This document shows positions 36,962-47,697 of a DNA stretch of 64,000 bases, in pieces; within the stretch, counting starts at the first letter, position 1; the number at the start of each line of letters is the position of its first letter. The stretch is from Cryptococcus deneoformans JEC21 (Eukaryota > Basidiomycota > Tremellomycetes > Tremellales > Cryptococcaceae): assembly GCF_000091045.1 (NCBI RefSeq), contig NC_006691.1, positions 83,621-147,620 on the forward strand, given 5' to 3'. Made by a program: the position numbers and the translations under genes. Below the pieces are notes generated by a model. The model was not told the DNA's origin. It did not search any database and saw only the letters and a list, made by a program, of their open reading frames with translations.

Positions 36962-38525
36962 CCTGGCTGGGAATGGAAGAAAGAACCGGAGCTGAGAGAA
37001 GGTTGAAAAGACGCGTCAAAAAGGGAAAAGAGGAAATGAGAAGTCGTCGCGAAACGCGTGAAATATTCAGGAACCAGACTGCTCGAACAAATTCACCCCA
37101 ATTCCAAATCCGACAAGGCTGGGTTTTGCGCCCAAATATGACCCAGATCACGAGATTGGGATGGATGGAAAAGCCGAAACGGTCACTGTCGTATAGCTAG
37201 ACCCGCTTGCATCGAACGCAACATAGCAACTGTATGACATTACTTGAAGAAGGCTGAACACTACTACGACAAACAAATCACTACAAGTCATGTCTATATA
37301 TAAATTAATGACTATTGAACTCTACATAACTTATCAAAGAGAAGCTGAAGCGCGATACTATTCGACGGTGCGCGTAGTGCAGCATTGACCAACAGGATAG
37401 TAGACGACTGCTTCGAGTGTAGTCCAGCATTATTACCGTTTCCTGAATAGTAAGGGATAGCTTCTATTGTCTAGTGAATCAGAGGCGTTGCTTACCATCC
37501 AAAGTTGCCTTCGTATCCTGTGATAGACCTGCCGTGAATGTGCTAGCTAGCTGTCGATCACCAAACGAGGTGCGTAGAAAGTTCGATATGCGTGATGCGT
37601 AGGGCTAAGGAGAAGAAGACAGGCCCCAAAGGGTCTTCTTGGCGAACAACTTGGGAAAAAGATAGCGTATGCCCATCCCAGATCAGCGCAGGCACTTAGC
37701 CAGCTACCGCAGTCGTCATTCGCCCCTGTCGATATGGCTGAAAGCATCAGATCGGTCCAGAGAAGATAGACGGGTATAATGGTCATCCAATGAACCCCGA
37801 TTACACGCTCAGCTGCTCTAGCAATTGGCTTCGCTCTCCCTGCCAATGATACGTAATTTCCACCTAAAAGGGTAGGAGCGACTTGTTTTTGAGAGTGGCC
37901 TTTGGGCAAACTGCGTTGATGAGGTTCGCTACTGCTATGGGGCGTATGGAGCGGTCCGGCTTGTAAAAGTCGGATGAGCTTCGGGGTTAGGAGGAACATT
38001 CCTTACCGAGCAGAATGCCGTTGGCAATGGGGCTCATGCCCTGGAGGAATTTCCAAAACTTGTTATTATTACAAGCCACTTTGGTGAGGTGAGGGTTTCA
38101 ATCATCAAATATACCGGGCGCCGTGTCTGGTTCAGTTTCCTGAGTATTTCTCCGAGTAAGTCGGGGACGAGGGCTGGGACTGTCTGGCGGCCGGGGGGAT
38201 TGGGCAGGTTGAATGGGTTATCACGACGTACGGAGGGTCATTTGCCGTGCCTGAAGCGTCTACTCCCATCGACCAAATCCAATTGGCCGAATCCAACCGG
38301 CCAGATCCGATCGCCCTAATGCCGTTGGTTTTCGACATTTGATAAGGAATTCTGACACCGGTCAAAGAATTCTCTGACTCTTGATAAGGGATTCTCTGAA
38401 ACTTGATAAGGAATTATCTTCTTCCTACTAATTTCCTTTTTCACGATTTTCCTTTCACAATCAACTTTTGGACAGACATTGACAGAAAGCGAACGCTGGA
38501 AATCTGTGCTTCAATCTTTGTCAAA
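36962..38525. other. Divergent intergenic region (about 1.6 kb)
   Basis: Contains the TOF1 promoter (left) and the DHA2 transporter promoter (right). A minus-strand open frame at 37547-37999, and a stretch before it with a good GTAAGG donor near 38007, read like a worn gene fragment but no family could be assigned. Short direct repeats with CCAATTGG/CCAACCGG cores lie at 38270-38310. The GATA cluster is listed separately. Confidence 0.45.
38341..38419. promoter_or_regulatory. Cluster of GATA-factor motifs upstream of DHA2 gene
   Basis: TTGATAAGG-type words occur at 38341, 38383 and 38405 on the plus strand, with a fourth core reading AAGATAA on the minus strand at 38414-38419. They sit inside a threefold imperfect repeat (GATAAGG followed by AATTCT or GATTCT). 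They end about 107 bases before the start codon. HGATAR is the known core bound by fungal GATA zinc-finger regulators (nitrogen or iron control). Binding and the identity of the factor are inference. Confidence 0.55.
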
Positions 38526-40740
38526 ATGTTGTCTGAAACCAATGAGCGGCAATCACTTTTGCCATCCGAAACGTCAACAATTCGAGCTGTCTCTGATAGC
38601 GAAGAAAACCCTAACAACGTAAGCGCTGGTTATGGTGCTGCAGAGAGCCAAGCGCCCCCAAAAGAGGGGAAACTTCACCATAAGAAGTTCAAGGAGATAT
38701 GGGCACTCTTGATAGGGTTGGCATTTGCGTAAGTCCCCTTCTCGTTTATGGCGGCGTTACAAAATGTCAAGCACCTGCAAAAGAAAGAAAGCTTCACCAT
38801 AAGAGGTTTATGGAGATATGGGCACCACTTTATGGGGTTGGCGTCTCTGATATCATTGTTGGGGATAAAAAAAGGAAAAAGCCTGACTTCCTTCATCGGT
38901 GATAGTGTCTTTTGTTCAGCCTTGGGAGCTACGATAGTAGCCAATTTGACCATCGAAATTGGATCTTACTTTCATGCTGGTGCTTTGGTGAGCCTCATCC
39001 GTCCTTATTACTTGAATGCAGTTTCTCACATCATCTTAGTCATCATGGCTTGGTACAGCGTATCTCTTAGGTTTGACGGCTATGACCCCTCTCTACGGTC
39101 GTCTCGCCCAAGTGATGGGTAGAAAAGGAGTGATGATACTTGCTTTGACGTTCTTCCTTAGTAGGTCCTTCCGCAGGGATTTTTGTTGCAGAGTAATACT
39201 GACATTGACTACAGATGGCACCTTCCTCTGTGCGATCGCACCTACGATGTACTTTATGTTGTTTGCCCGAGCAGTTGCTGGTGCAGGCTGTGGTGGGCTT
39301 TTGACTGTAACTGTGAGTTTGCATGTCATCTCTTTGTTATCCTATATTGAACAGCATCTAGGCTATCATCATCTCCGACCTGGTTTCATTAGCCGACAGA
39401 GGACTGTATCAAGGTGGGATAAACCTCCTTTTTGGTGCAGGTTCGGCAAGCGGTGCTGTACTCGGTGGCTATGTATACGACAGATTTGGCTGGCGTGCCG
39501 CCTTTTGGGTCCAAGTACCCCCCGTTACCTTTACTTTCATCATGGTACTTTGGAAACTTGATGTCGAAAGAGAGAAGGGTGAGGATGACGGAGGAAAGAC
39601 TGCCTGGGAAAAGTTTAAACATATCGATTGGTTAGGAAGTTTTGTGCTCATGGTTGGCGTGAGTCATTTTTCCCCTTTAGTCTTGGTGGTTTGTTGATAT
39701 ACGACTACAACAGATCTCGTCTTTCTCGATCTTTTCTTCTCTTCTCACATCCTCAGACTATTCCTTCCGCCACCCTCTGCCCCTCACACTCCTTATCACT
39801 TCCTCCATCGCCTTCCCTCTCTTCTTTTACATCGAGAAACGTGCCCATCAGCCCATTTTGCCTTTGTCACTCCTCACAAGGGCTCAGCCAAGTATCGTCC
39901 TTGCTGGTTTCATGCTGACTACCGCTACCAACTTCTCCCGGGTACGTAAACGCAAAAAAAGGAATGGGTGCTGTTATACTAACAGAAAGGGTGACAGTTA
40001 TATATGCAACCTGTCTATTTACATGTCACGAGGGGACTGAACGGGTCTGAGACAGGTTTGCTTCTCATTCCCAGCTCCATCGTCGGCTCCTTCTCTTCCC
40101 TCTACGCTGGTTGGCACATGCGTGTAAGTAGTTGACTTTAATAATAAGTTTAATACTGATGGATGCCTTTGTCAATAGTATTACAAAGAATATAAATGGT
40201 TCCAAGTTGTCATGTCTCTCATCCCATGGCTTCAGGCCATTTCTATCATGGTCGGCTGGGGACCTGAAACCAGCATTCATCGACTGTGGAGCGAAATGGC
40301 TCTTGGTGCTCTGGGAGGTGGTGCAGCCATCACGTCATTGTTAAGTAAATGATACATCAAACAGCCGTCCATTAAAGAACCGTGTTAACTTCCTGACAGC
40401 TTCACTGATCGCCTGCGTCGAACCTAACGAAATCTCTCTCGCCATTTCTGCATGTTACCTCTCCCGAGCCGTTGGCCAAGTCGTCGGCGTCGCCATCTCA
40501 TCTTCTATCCAACAAACCATCCTTCTCTCCTCCCTTACTCGTCGCTTCCCATCCAACCCGTCTCTTATCAAGCGACTCATTCAAGAACCTGCGGCGGTTT
40601 TGCCCATCTTGGGCGACGCTGATGCTTGGCAAGCGAGACTGGCATACCTGGATAGTATTAGAGCAGTGTTTGGATCTGCAGTCCTTGGTGGGATTGCTTT
40701 GACTGCCATATGTGTAGCTATCAGGGGAAGAACTCTTTGA
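38526..40740 (+). CDS. Major facilitator, DHA2 (14-helix) drug/amino-acid transporter family
   Basis: Nine exons: 38526-38728, 38906-38987, 39040-39160, 39215-39312, 39362-39658, 39714-39941, 39998-40123, 40179-40344 and 40400-40740, giving 553 residues. Hallmarks: first helix with motif D1-like FCSALGATIVANLT, SSWLGTAYLLGLTAMTPLYG followed by MFS motif A (GRLAQVMGRKG), FARAVAGAGCGGLL, and motif C-like GINLLFGAGSASGAVLGGYV followed by GWRAAFWVQVP. Fourteen hydrophobic spans fit DHA2, which in fungi includes drug-proton antiporters and vacuolar basic amino-acid (Vba/Fnx) transporters. The hydrophilic N-terminus (about 60 residues) ends in the charged KLHHKKFKEIW before helix 1. Substrate not determinable. 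Intron 1 (177 nt) contains a decayed duplicate of the end of exon 1. The promoter carries GATA motifs. Confidence 0.87.
38747..38845 (+). repeat. Decayed duplicate of DHA2 exon 1 inside its intron 1
   Basis: About 100 bases resemble 38631-38726 in the same orientation. Shared blocks include CTTCACCATAAGA, GGAGATATGGGCA and GGGTTGGC. Read in its own frame the copy encodes CQAPAKERKLHHKRFMEIWA against SQAPPKEGKLHHKKFKEIWA in the exon. The copy lacks the GTAAGT donor that ends the true exon. Confidence 0.85.
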
Positions 40741-41234
40741 TGTGAAGATAACGAGTACAGTCGAGGTGCAATTCCAGCGCGATGGCATTTTGTATATCTC
40801 ACAGATAGAAAAAAAGGTTAAAAGGGTTAGATGTTGTAGGGGCTATTGGTTAAATGGTTAGAATCCTGCTACAGTATGAAATGGAAGTTCAGACTAAGAA
40901 GCTTCAACAAAAAAATGGCATTTTACATGCATGGAACTCGCTGATGACGTGACTTCCAGCGTTTATTTAGGCTTATCTTGCTTTGTCGGCTGCCGGCCTG
41001 GTACTTCCGTCGGAAACTGATGATGTTCTGTTTTTGGCGCTCATCATTGGCCACCAAAGGACGACGACGGATGTTGCCTTTCCACACAAGGCATTTTGCA
41101 TTCTATTTGTATATTTCATTTGTCTATCAACAGCTGCCTCATTGCACAGTCTGCACCAGACTCTGACTTCCATTTCTGGAAAAAATACCAACTGGCCCTC
41201 AGCAGCGTCTCGGGTGTAGAATCAATTACCGACG
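40741..41234. other. Intergenic region between DHA2 and ATG22
   Basis: 3' flank of one gene and promoter of the next; no feature seen. Confidence 0.5.
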
Positions 41235-43285
41235 ATGGGCTCTTCAATGCCTCCACCCCACGTCCGAGCCTGGTACTCGTACGCCTTTGCTGCTGAAGTC
41301 TTCTCAGCTTGTGCGCTCGTAAGTTCATTGGATCATTGAATAAGTGTCATAGCTTATAAGACCCTTCAGGCAATATTCCTGCCAATCACTTTGGAACGTA
41401 GGTTTCGGGTCTCGTTAACTAGTTAGCGTTCTTTTTGTGATTGATCCCAACTACAGAGATGGCCCGAGAGGTTGGATATTACGCGCCAGAACTGACGGAG
41501 ACATGTGTTATTAATGATTCGTCTTCAGATGTGACGGGAAGGCTCTGCAAAGCTCGGATCCTAGGGGTATGGATAGATACAGCTTCGTTCAGGTGAGTAA
41601 CTTGAAAGGCTTTGACTCCTTTGTAAATTGAAGATGGCCATTGCTAATATCAAGAGTTCCAGTATGTATGTTAAATCTATCGCTGTGGCCTGCCAAGCAA
41701 TCTGTATCATCTCTATTGGTCCTCTGGCAGACATCGGTACGCCGTCATTCCTTGGCTAAAAGGACGATACATAATATTTCTGTAGCCTATTGGAGGAAGC
41801 GACTACTTCTAACCTTCGCCTACTCGGGATCTCTTTCCGGCATACTATTCCTCTTATTCCCACCTTTACCCTATGCCTGGACCCCTATCATGGCGGCAAT
41901 ACTCAACATCGTCGGTAATGCGACCTACTCCACCAGCATCGTCTGCAGCAACGCGTTCTTGCCAGGTCTGGCCAAGGAGGATGTAGATGTACAAAAGGCA
42001 TGGGAAGAAGCTACATCGGAGGGTCTTCAGGACGGTTTGAGGGACGTCCATGAAGATACCGACGAGGAAAACACGGGGAGTGTCAGTAGGGAAGACGAGG
42101 CGACCCATCTTCTTCCCGACCGACTCATACCAGCTGTTTGTGCTATATCAACCCAAGATCTCGCTTTATCCGACCCCTTGGCCAAATTAATCGAGCCATC
42201 TAATGCCAAAAAGCACTATGAATCCCGTTTGTCCCTTACCACTTCCCGTCTGTCCTCGACTGGTACTGCTATTGGCTTTTTCTCCGGTGTCTCGGTCTTG
42301 ACGCTGCTCCTTATCCCTGTTACAGCTCTCGGAGGTTCGACATTTTCTATGAGGCTTGCCATCGGCCTCAGTGGGGTCTGGTGGGCGTTGTTCACTGTCC
42401 CTACCTGCATAGGGCTACCGGGCGGCGCGCCTGGACATGGGTCTGATTTCAGTGCCAGTCAAGTAAAGAAGGCATGGGTCAAGATTGGAAAGATGGTCGC
42501 GCCAAAACAAATACATCAGCTGCCAAACCTCTATATATTTCTCCTAGCATGGATATTCCTATCTGACGGTAAGTTTTCATGACTTTATGTTTCCGATTTC
42601 TGACATCTCGTGCTAGGTTTCCACACCACCACTTACGCTGCTATTCTTTACGCTTCCTCAGTTCTCTCCATGTCCGCGCCGAAAATCATCCTTGTCGGCA
42701 TCCTCGTCCAACTCGCAGCGGTTGTATCCTCCGTTCTTGTCCCTCGCGTTCAGCGGCGCCTATCGACCACTTCTAGCAAACCAGTGACCAACTATAAGGT
42801 GTTACTCGCTGGAGTGGTGGCTGCGGCATTCATACCTGTTTACACATGTGCTGGACTTGTATTACCTTTTGGAGGGTTGAGATCGGAAGAAGAGATGTAC
42901 GTTTTGGCTGTCTGGTTCGGTTTGGTGAGCACTCTCGATCTCTCCAGTATTGTGAAGTGAATCTCTGGCTTACTAAAGATAGGTATTCGGACCATTCTTG
43001 AGTTATTCTCGAGCTGTATACGCTGAGCTTATTCCTCCGGGTCACGAATCTACCTTCTTTTCTCTCTTCGCTTTCACCGACAAGTCAGCATCCTTCATCG
43101 GCCCAGCCGCTGTCGGACTCATATCCGACTTGACAGGCAACATCAGATATGGGTTCTTGTTCTTGCTTGTGATGTTGGTGGTGCCTATACCTGTTTTGGG
43201 GCGAGTTGCTGTTGAACGGGGAAGGCGAGAAGCTGTCGAATGGGCAGAAAGATCGAGGAAGGAGATGTCAGACGAGAGAGTCTGA
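41235..43285 (+). CDS. ATG22: Autophagy-related vacuolar permease Atg22
   Basis: Seven exons, 41235-41318, 41370-41397, 41457-41592, 41663-41736, 41786-42568, 42617-42924 and 42983-43285, give 571 residues. The N-terminus RAWYSYAFAAEVFSACALAI and FLPITLEQMAREVGYYAPEL is diagnostic for the Atg22-like MFS family, as are TASFSMYVKSIAVACQAICI, GNATYSTSIVCSNAFLPGLA, the acidic central loop (DTDEENTGSVSREDEATHLL) and the C-terminal GPFLSYSRAVYAELIPPGHE with FFSLFAFTDKSASFIGPAAV. In yeast Atg22 exports leucine and other amino acids from the vacuole after autophagic bodies are degraded, together with Avt3 and Avt4. About 12 helices are visible. Exon 2 is only 28 nt but is needed to keep both phase and sequence. 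Confidence 0.92.
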
Positions 43286-44348
43286 GGATATGGCTAATAC
43301 AGGGGTTTTGGGCTCTATGTTGTATCTACAGAATTTCATGTTGTTGAGCTCAATCAAATGTTATAATTCGTGTCACCAAGAGTGTCCGAATCCTATGCTC
43401 TTTCGTCTACCGAAAGATTTGGATTGTTCTAATTAGTAAGCAGTCCTTGCTGGGATTAGCCTGTTTTGGAACCGTTTTCACGGGCCTTCACCGTAATCTC
43501 GCAATGAATCCGAACGCCAGTCAAAGTGATACAATCATACTAGGCCTGCTTTTGAATGTTGTACCTGAGGGCTTCAACAGTTCTCTATTGCAGTTAGCTT
43601 CTATTGCGAGCGTTCAATAAGATACATCCTTTATATTCACATTACGCAGGCAACGTCCATCATTACCATCCTTATGCTCTGGAATGCAGCATCCATCTTG
43701 CCTCATTAACAGTTGACACTAAAGCTGTCTTCATGTACATTACTGAGGCAGACTCCATTCCATAATCCCAATAACTGTTGCGAGATATCTAATGGATGCA
43801 TAAAGAGAAGAAAAGAAAAGAAAGACTACGATAGAATCCTATGGAAAATGTGGATACAGCCACGCCATCAAACAGTCAATCTGCGGATCTCGGATCTCCG
43901 GTTGCTTCCATTAACTCGCTCATCCAACAATAACAATGTCCACGTTCTGACGAGGCTAACATGCACTCCGCCATCTCCTTAATCGTTCTTACAAACCTCT
44001 CGCACATTCCGTTCTGAGCAGGTGTGTAGGGTTAGGGTTAAGAAACGGATGTACAGAATTACAAGCACCTTATTACCCGTTTCCCATATACCGGTTTCTG
44101 TGGCAAAGAGACCCCCAGTTATCAAATGGGCATAGGTTCCTGCGTGTGCAAATTGACAAAGCAGCCACACCACGACTGTTGGCTTGTCCATTCCCACCGA
44201 TGGTGCAGCCACGAACGACACTATTGAACTTCTCATGTCGTCCCTACGCGTTCGTGACCTCGTCCTTCCTACAGCCACCACACCTACGCCGGCTCACACG
44301 TCCTCATTAACTCCAATAGGTACAGCCTTCTCACTGAAGAGGCTCACA
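43286..44348. other. Intergenic region with decayed transposon flank
   Basis: Downstream of ATG22 and of the broken Tnp2 gene. A minus-strand open frame at 43979-44281 could be further transposon sequence but matches nothing I can name. Two TTAGGG units occur at 44026-44039. No terminal inverted repeat of the Tnp2 element was recognised. Confidence 0.4.
44026..44039. repeat. Telomere-like TTAGGG doublet
   Basis: TAGGGTTAGGGTTA, two and a third units, in transposon-derived sequence. Too short to be called an interstitial telomere. Confidence 0.5.
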
Positions 44349-47300
44349 TTAGGCGAGGACCGTTTCGGTTTCCTTTGCAGGTCCATCACCAATTCTCCAT
44401 TTATCCAAGCTCAGGGCGTCCTTGACGCCATACTTGATACCAATGTGTGCCAACATTCCCTTGGCGAATATGCGCTTAAAAATATTGGAATAAGCGCGTC
44501 GGCGATTAGACACGTTGGCATTGAGACTGCCACAGTATCTCTCCATAGCCAACTTGTTATGGGCGTCACGTCAGCCAACGTAGCTGACTAGTCTCTCGTT
44601 GACCCCTGGCTGACGAAAACTCACCTCGAGAAGAAGTAAGACTGAACGAGGAACCGCTCAGCTGAACAGTAGGCTGGTGCCATCCTTCGGACAGCTCCTG
44701 TTGCCAGAATTCCCGGAAAGTATTCACGACCCTTTTCTGGAAATCTTCCAGGGTGTTGAACGCGTCTGGGATGCGACGTTCCCCAACCCTATCGACCAAG
44801 CCGCCAATCCGAAGTTTGTCCTCATCCGAGGCTGCACGCTGAGCACTGAGAAAGCTGTCAGCGCTTTATAGTAGAATGAAGGACCCAATGACATACGCCT
44901 GCAAAGCTGTCCAACCCCCAGCCTCATACACCTTTCTTATCTCTAAATCAACAAACTGAAAAAAATGAACTGCTCTTCTTTGGAAGGTTTTCCCGCAGTC
45001 ATGATCTTCATTGTCTTCGGCTCGCCATTTGTCTATGTTGGCTTGACTACCATTTCTCTTCCTTCTGCTTACTCATCTCTCTCGGGGTAAAGATGTCGCT
45101 GACACGCGGCGGAGGCTGGGCTGTCGGACCGAGGTGTTGGGACCGCCGGCCAAGCTCTGGACACGAAGAGAAAGGACGCTAACCAATCGTTGAAAAAAGA
45201 AGACGCAGGCCGAAGGATGTTCTGTTGATTTTGCAAGACGGAGTCGGGCAGTAAGTCACGGGACGAGTGAGGTGGAGGTTTGTTTGTCTACATCGGGGAC
45301 ATGGTGGAATGAAACCCGTTGACCAGTTGTAAACGCCGGAAATTGCGACTCTTGCATAATATCGTGACACACAACTGCCATGTCACCCAAACAGGTCCAG
45401 CAGCATCAATGTAATCAACGTCATGCAAGAGCATATGTGCCTGGAGGACACATACACGGAGGCTGTCAGGGGCATTGAGATAGTAGAGCCTTGTGGATAA
45501 TGGTCATTTGCTGTATGGATATTATATAATAAATCATGAAGCGCTCACTTTTCAAAATCTTCCGCCCGCTCCTCAAAGCCCCGCTTTAGCCCCTCGTGGC
45601 CTATCTCTGGGAATCTCAGACTGCAAGCATTTTTGTACCAGTTTAGAGAATCGAACAGAGTGCTTGTAGTGGGCCGGAGGAACACAATAATCCAGCCAAA
45701 TAGGGGTCAGGCATAGCAACCATAATGACCAGCTGTCCGCGATGCAGTGTTATCTGTCTTACTGTGTACAGTGGATTATTGGGAAGTCCTGCTTGTCCTG
45801 AGCGTATCGTGTACTCGGGGGGGGAGATGAGCAGTTGCGATCAGTCTTGCGATCAATCTGCTCTGCGAGATGAAAGAATCGTGCGACGAAAGGGGAAGAG
45901 CTGTAAGTTCTGGCACCACGTTCAGTCTCTTCCAAGGTCTGAAGAGTCAGGACTGTGGACTTATATATGTATATTAGGTGTACGGCCGGCATTCGCCACT
46001 CCAAGAAGCCTCCTAACGCCCTACGTTGATCTTATATGATATCACGTTGATAGCTTCCTGGAGATTAAAGCTGTGGGGTCGTCCAGCTGTTACCGAACCC
46101 ATTCGGAGCCATATCTTTGGTGGTTAAAGACCTTATTTGCAGCTGTAGCAGAGGCATCAGGCCTTTTCAGCTCCCGTTCCTTCTGCTCTTCCATTATGCG
46201 TTCTACTCCTGTGATGGCCAACAGATCCTCAAGCTCATCCTTGATAGATCGAACTGGGAGCCAGTTGAATGTATCTTTACAATTCATGATCCTTCAGAGG
46301 CTCTTTGTAGGATGGACACACATCTGGCAGACGATAGCGCACTTCCATGGAAGACATATCGTAGCATATGTAGGTTGTCAAATGGTGAAAACCCATCAGT
46401 CAACATCGACAACGCGATATCCCGCCCATCCGAAAAGTATCTCATCCCAAGCTTCTTTCAATCCATTTCCACCTCCCTGTCAAGCAGCGACCGATGAATT
46501 AGAGCCGTCTGAGAACGTCCAAAATGCCGCCCGGCTGACCAGTATTTTCACCATGAAATTTTGCACGGTATTGGAGGAGTTCTTTGGTTGAGGCATGGCC
46601 ATAAAAGGCCTGCAAGCGAGGGATCAAATAGAAGTAACGATATTTTGCCCGTGGTTTGCTGCGATGATCTAACCTGCTCTCCTTGCAGTAAGGTCACTCC
46701 TTATCATCCCACATGGCCCAACAATGCAAACGCAGAAGTTGAAACAGAAGTCGTAGTATACCGATGTGAGGGCGGCCAGAGCGGAGACTCGCGATTTAGT
46801 TTTGAGAAAATGATTTTCTCCGACCCCACCTTTCACCCATCTCTTCGAATGCGGCATTAATAATACTATGTTTGAGCTTGAGAAGGTGTTTTTTGAGCAT
46901 GAGGAGGTCGGCTCCATCGACAGAGTAGACTGTTATCTCACAAAAATGAGCGAAGAGTCTATCGGGGGGTGAGAAAGAGACGTACACTGTTCAAGACCTT
47001 TCCTCGAACGTCTCCTGCAACTAACGTCCCAATCTGGTCCCACCAACATTATCAGCGCCTCCAGTCTCACCATCATTATTCTTGCCTCCCTCGTCATTTT
47101 CATCACTCCAGACACTCTCAAGACTCCCATTGCCCGCTTGGTCCTCATGGAGTCGTTATCAATGGCCTTGCTCTTTGCGCTGAACGTCTGAGGGGAATTT
47201 ATCCACCAAGGACCGATGATGAGGATTAGTGATCGAAGGCTCTTCCTGCCCAGAGGTTGGCCCATTCTACCGAATTCAAGGACAATTCAGCATCATCGCA

Positions 47301-47697
47301 GATTAAGAACACTGTAAGGACACCATGTGATCACCTCAGTAGTTCTTTGTCCAGTCTTTCCTGAATCTCTTTGTGCTTCATCTTGAAGACCTTGTACTGG
47401 GACCTGCAATTTACCACGATGAGCATACGATAGACCGAACATTGAAAAAGTATGACACGCCTGTTCCACAGTTTGATCCTGTAGAGCCGTACTTTCTCTC
47501 TTTCCAAAACTTGTACCGATGTTTCGTTTTTCTTCAGAATTAGGGGCAGCTGCTATAAGCTCTTTGTCCTCCAAAAGCTTCCGCATTTTCCTTCGGTGTC
47601 GATATCTTGTATCCAGGGCCACCAATCTCTTGCAATAAGTTAGGGTGCAATTGCAATAAACCTCGCGCTTATAATTCTTCTTTTTGGCGGGGGGCAT
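44349..47697 (-). pseudogene. Broken Tnp2-type transposase (EnSpm/CACTA superfamily)
   Basis: Conserved pieces of basidiomycete Tnp2 transposases appear on the minus strand in the right order. The N-terminal Cys/basic segment starts at 47697 (MPPAKKKNYKREVYCNCTLT, then RYRHRRKMRK). The zinc-ribbon and YFYLIPRLQAFYGHASTKEL block lies at about 46755-46520. The catalytic-region block RDIALSMLTDGFSPFDN lies at about 46440-46375. WLDYCVPPAHYKHSVRFSKL lies near 45660, LRVCVLQAHMLLHDVDYIDA then AGPVWVTWQ at about 45470-45372, and MERYCGSLNANVSNRRRAYS at 44546-44487. Lesions: a TGA at 46694-46696 where the family has the first Cys of a CPxC pair, a one-base shift near 46515 between the ILDV and SDG parts of the DVFDG-type motif, further frame breaks near 45560, and an insertion (44555-45371) between the Trp-Gln-Leu and Ala-Met-Glu-Arg codons. 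Some breaks could be unseen introns, but not all. The gene is judged inactive. Confidence 0.78.
44555..45371. mobile_element. LTR-like insertion (possible solo LTR), 817 bp
   Basis: The segment begins TGTTATGGGCG and ends CGTGACACA, so it has the TGT...ACA ends typical of retrotransposon LTRs, and is flanked on both sides by the 5-base direct repeat CAACT (44550-44554 and 45372-45376). Removing the segment and one CAACT restores an uninterrupted reading of a conserved Tnp2 motif across the junction, which fixes the insertion site independently of the repeat. A retrotransposon-type 5-bp target duplication fits; a DNA transposon with short imperfect ends (GTCACG/CGTGAC) is the alternative. On the minus strand the insert has two open frames (about 44901-45060 and 44644-44850) joined by a plausible intron, so it may carry captured or coding sequence. 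No primer-binding site, gag or pol was found. Confidence 0.62.

Noticed and set aside
37547..37999. 150-codon minus-strand open frame
   Set aside because: Looks partly hydrophobic and gene-like but has no family resemblance; may be debris.
38906..38921. Acceptor at 38917-38919 for DHA2 intron 1
   Set aside because: Gives the wrong phase; the TAG at 38903-38905 keeps the frame and yields the expected first-helix sequence.
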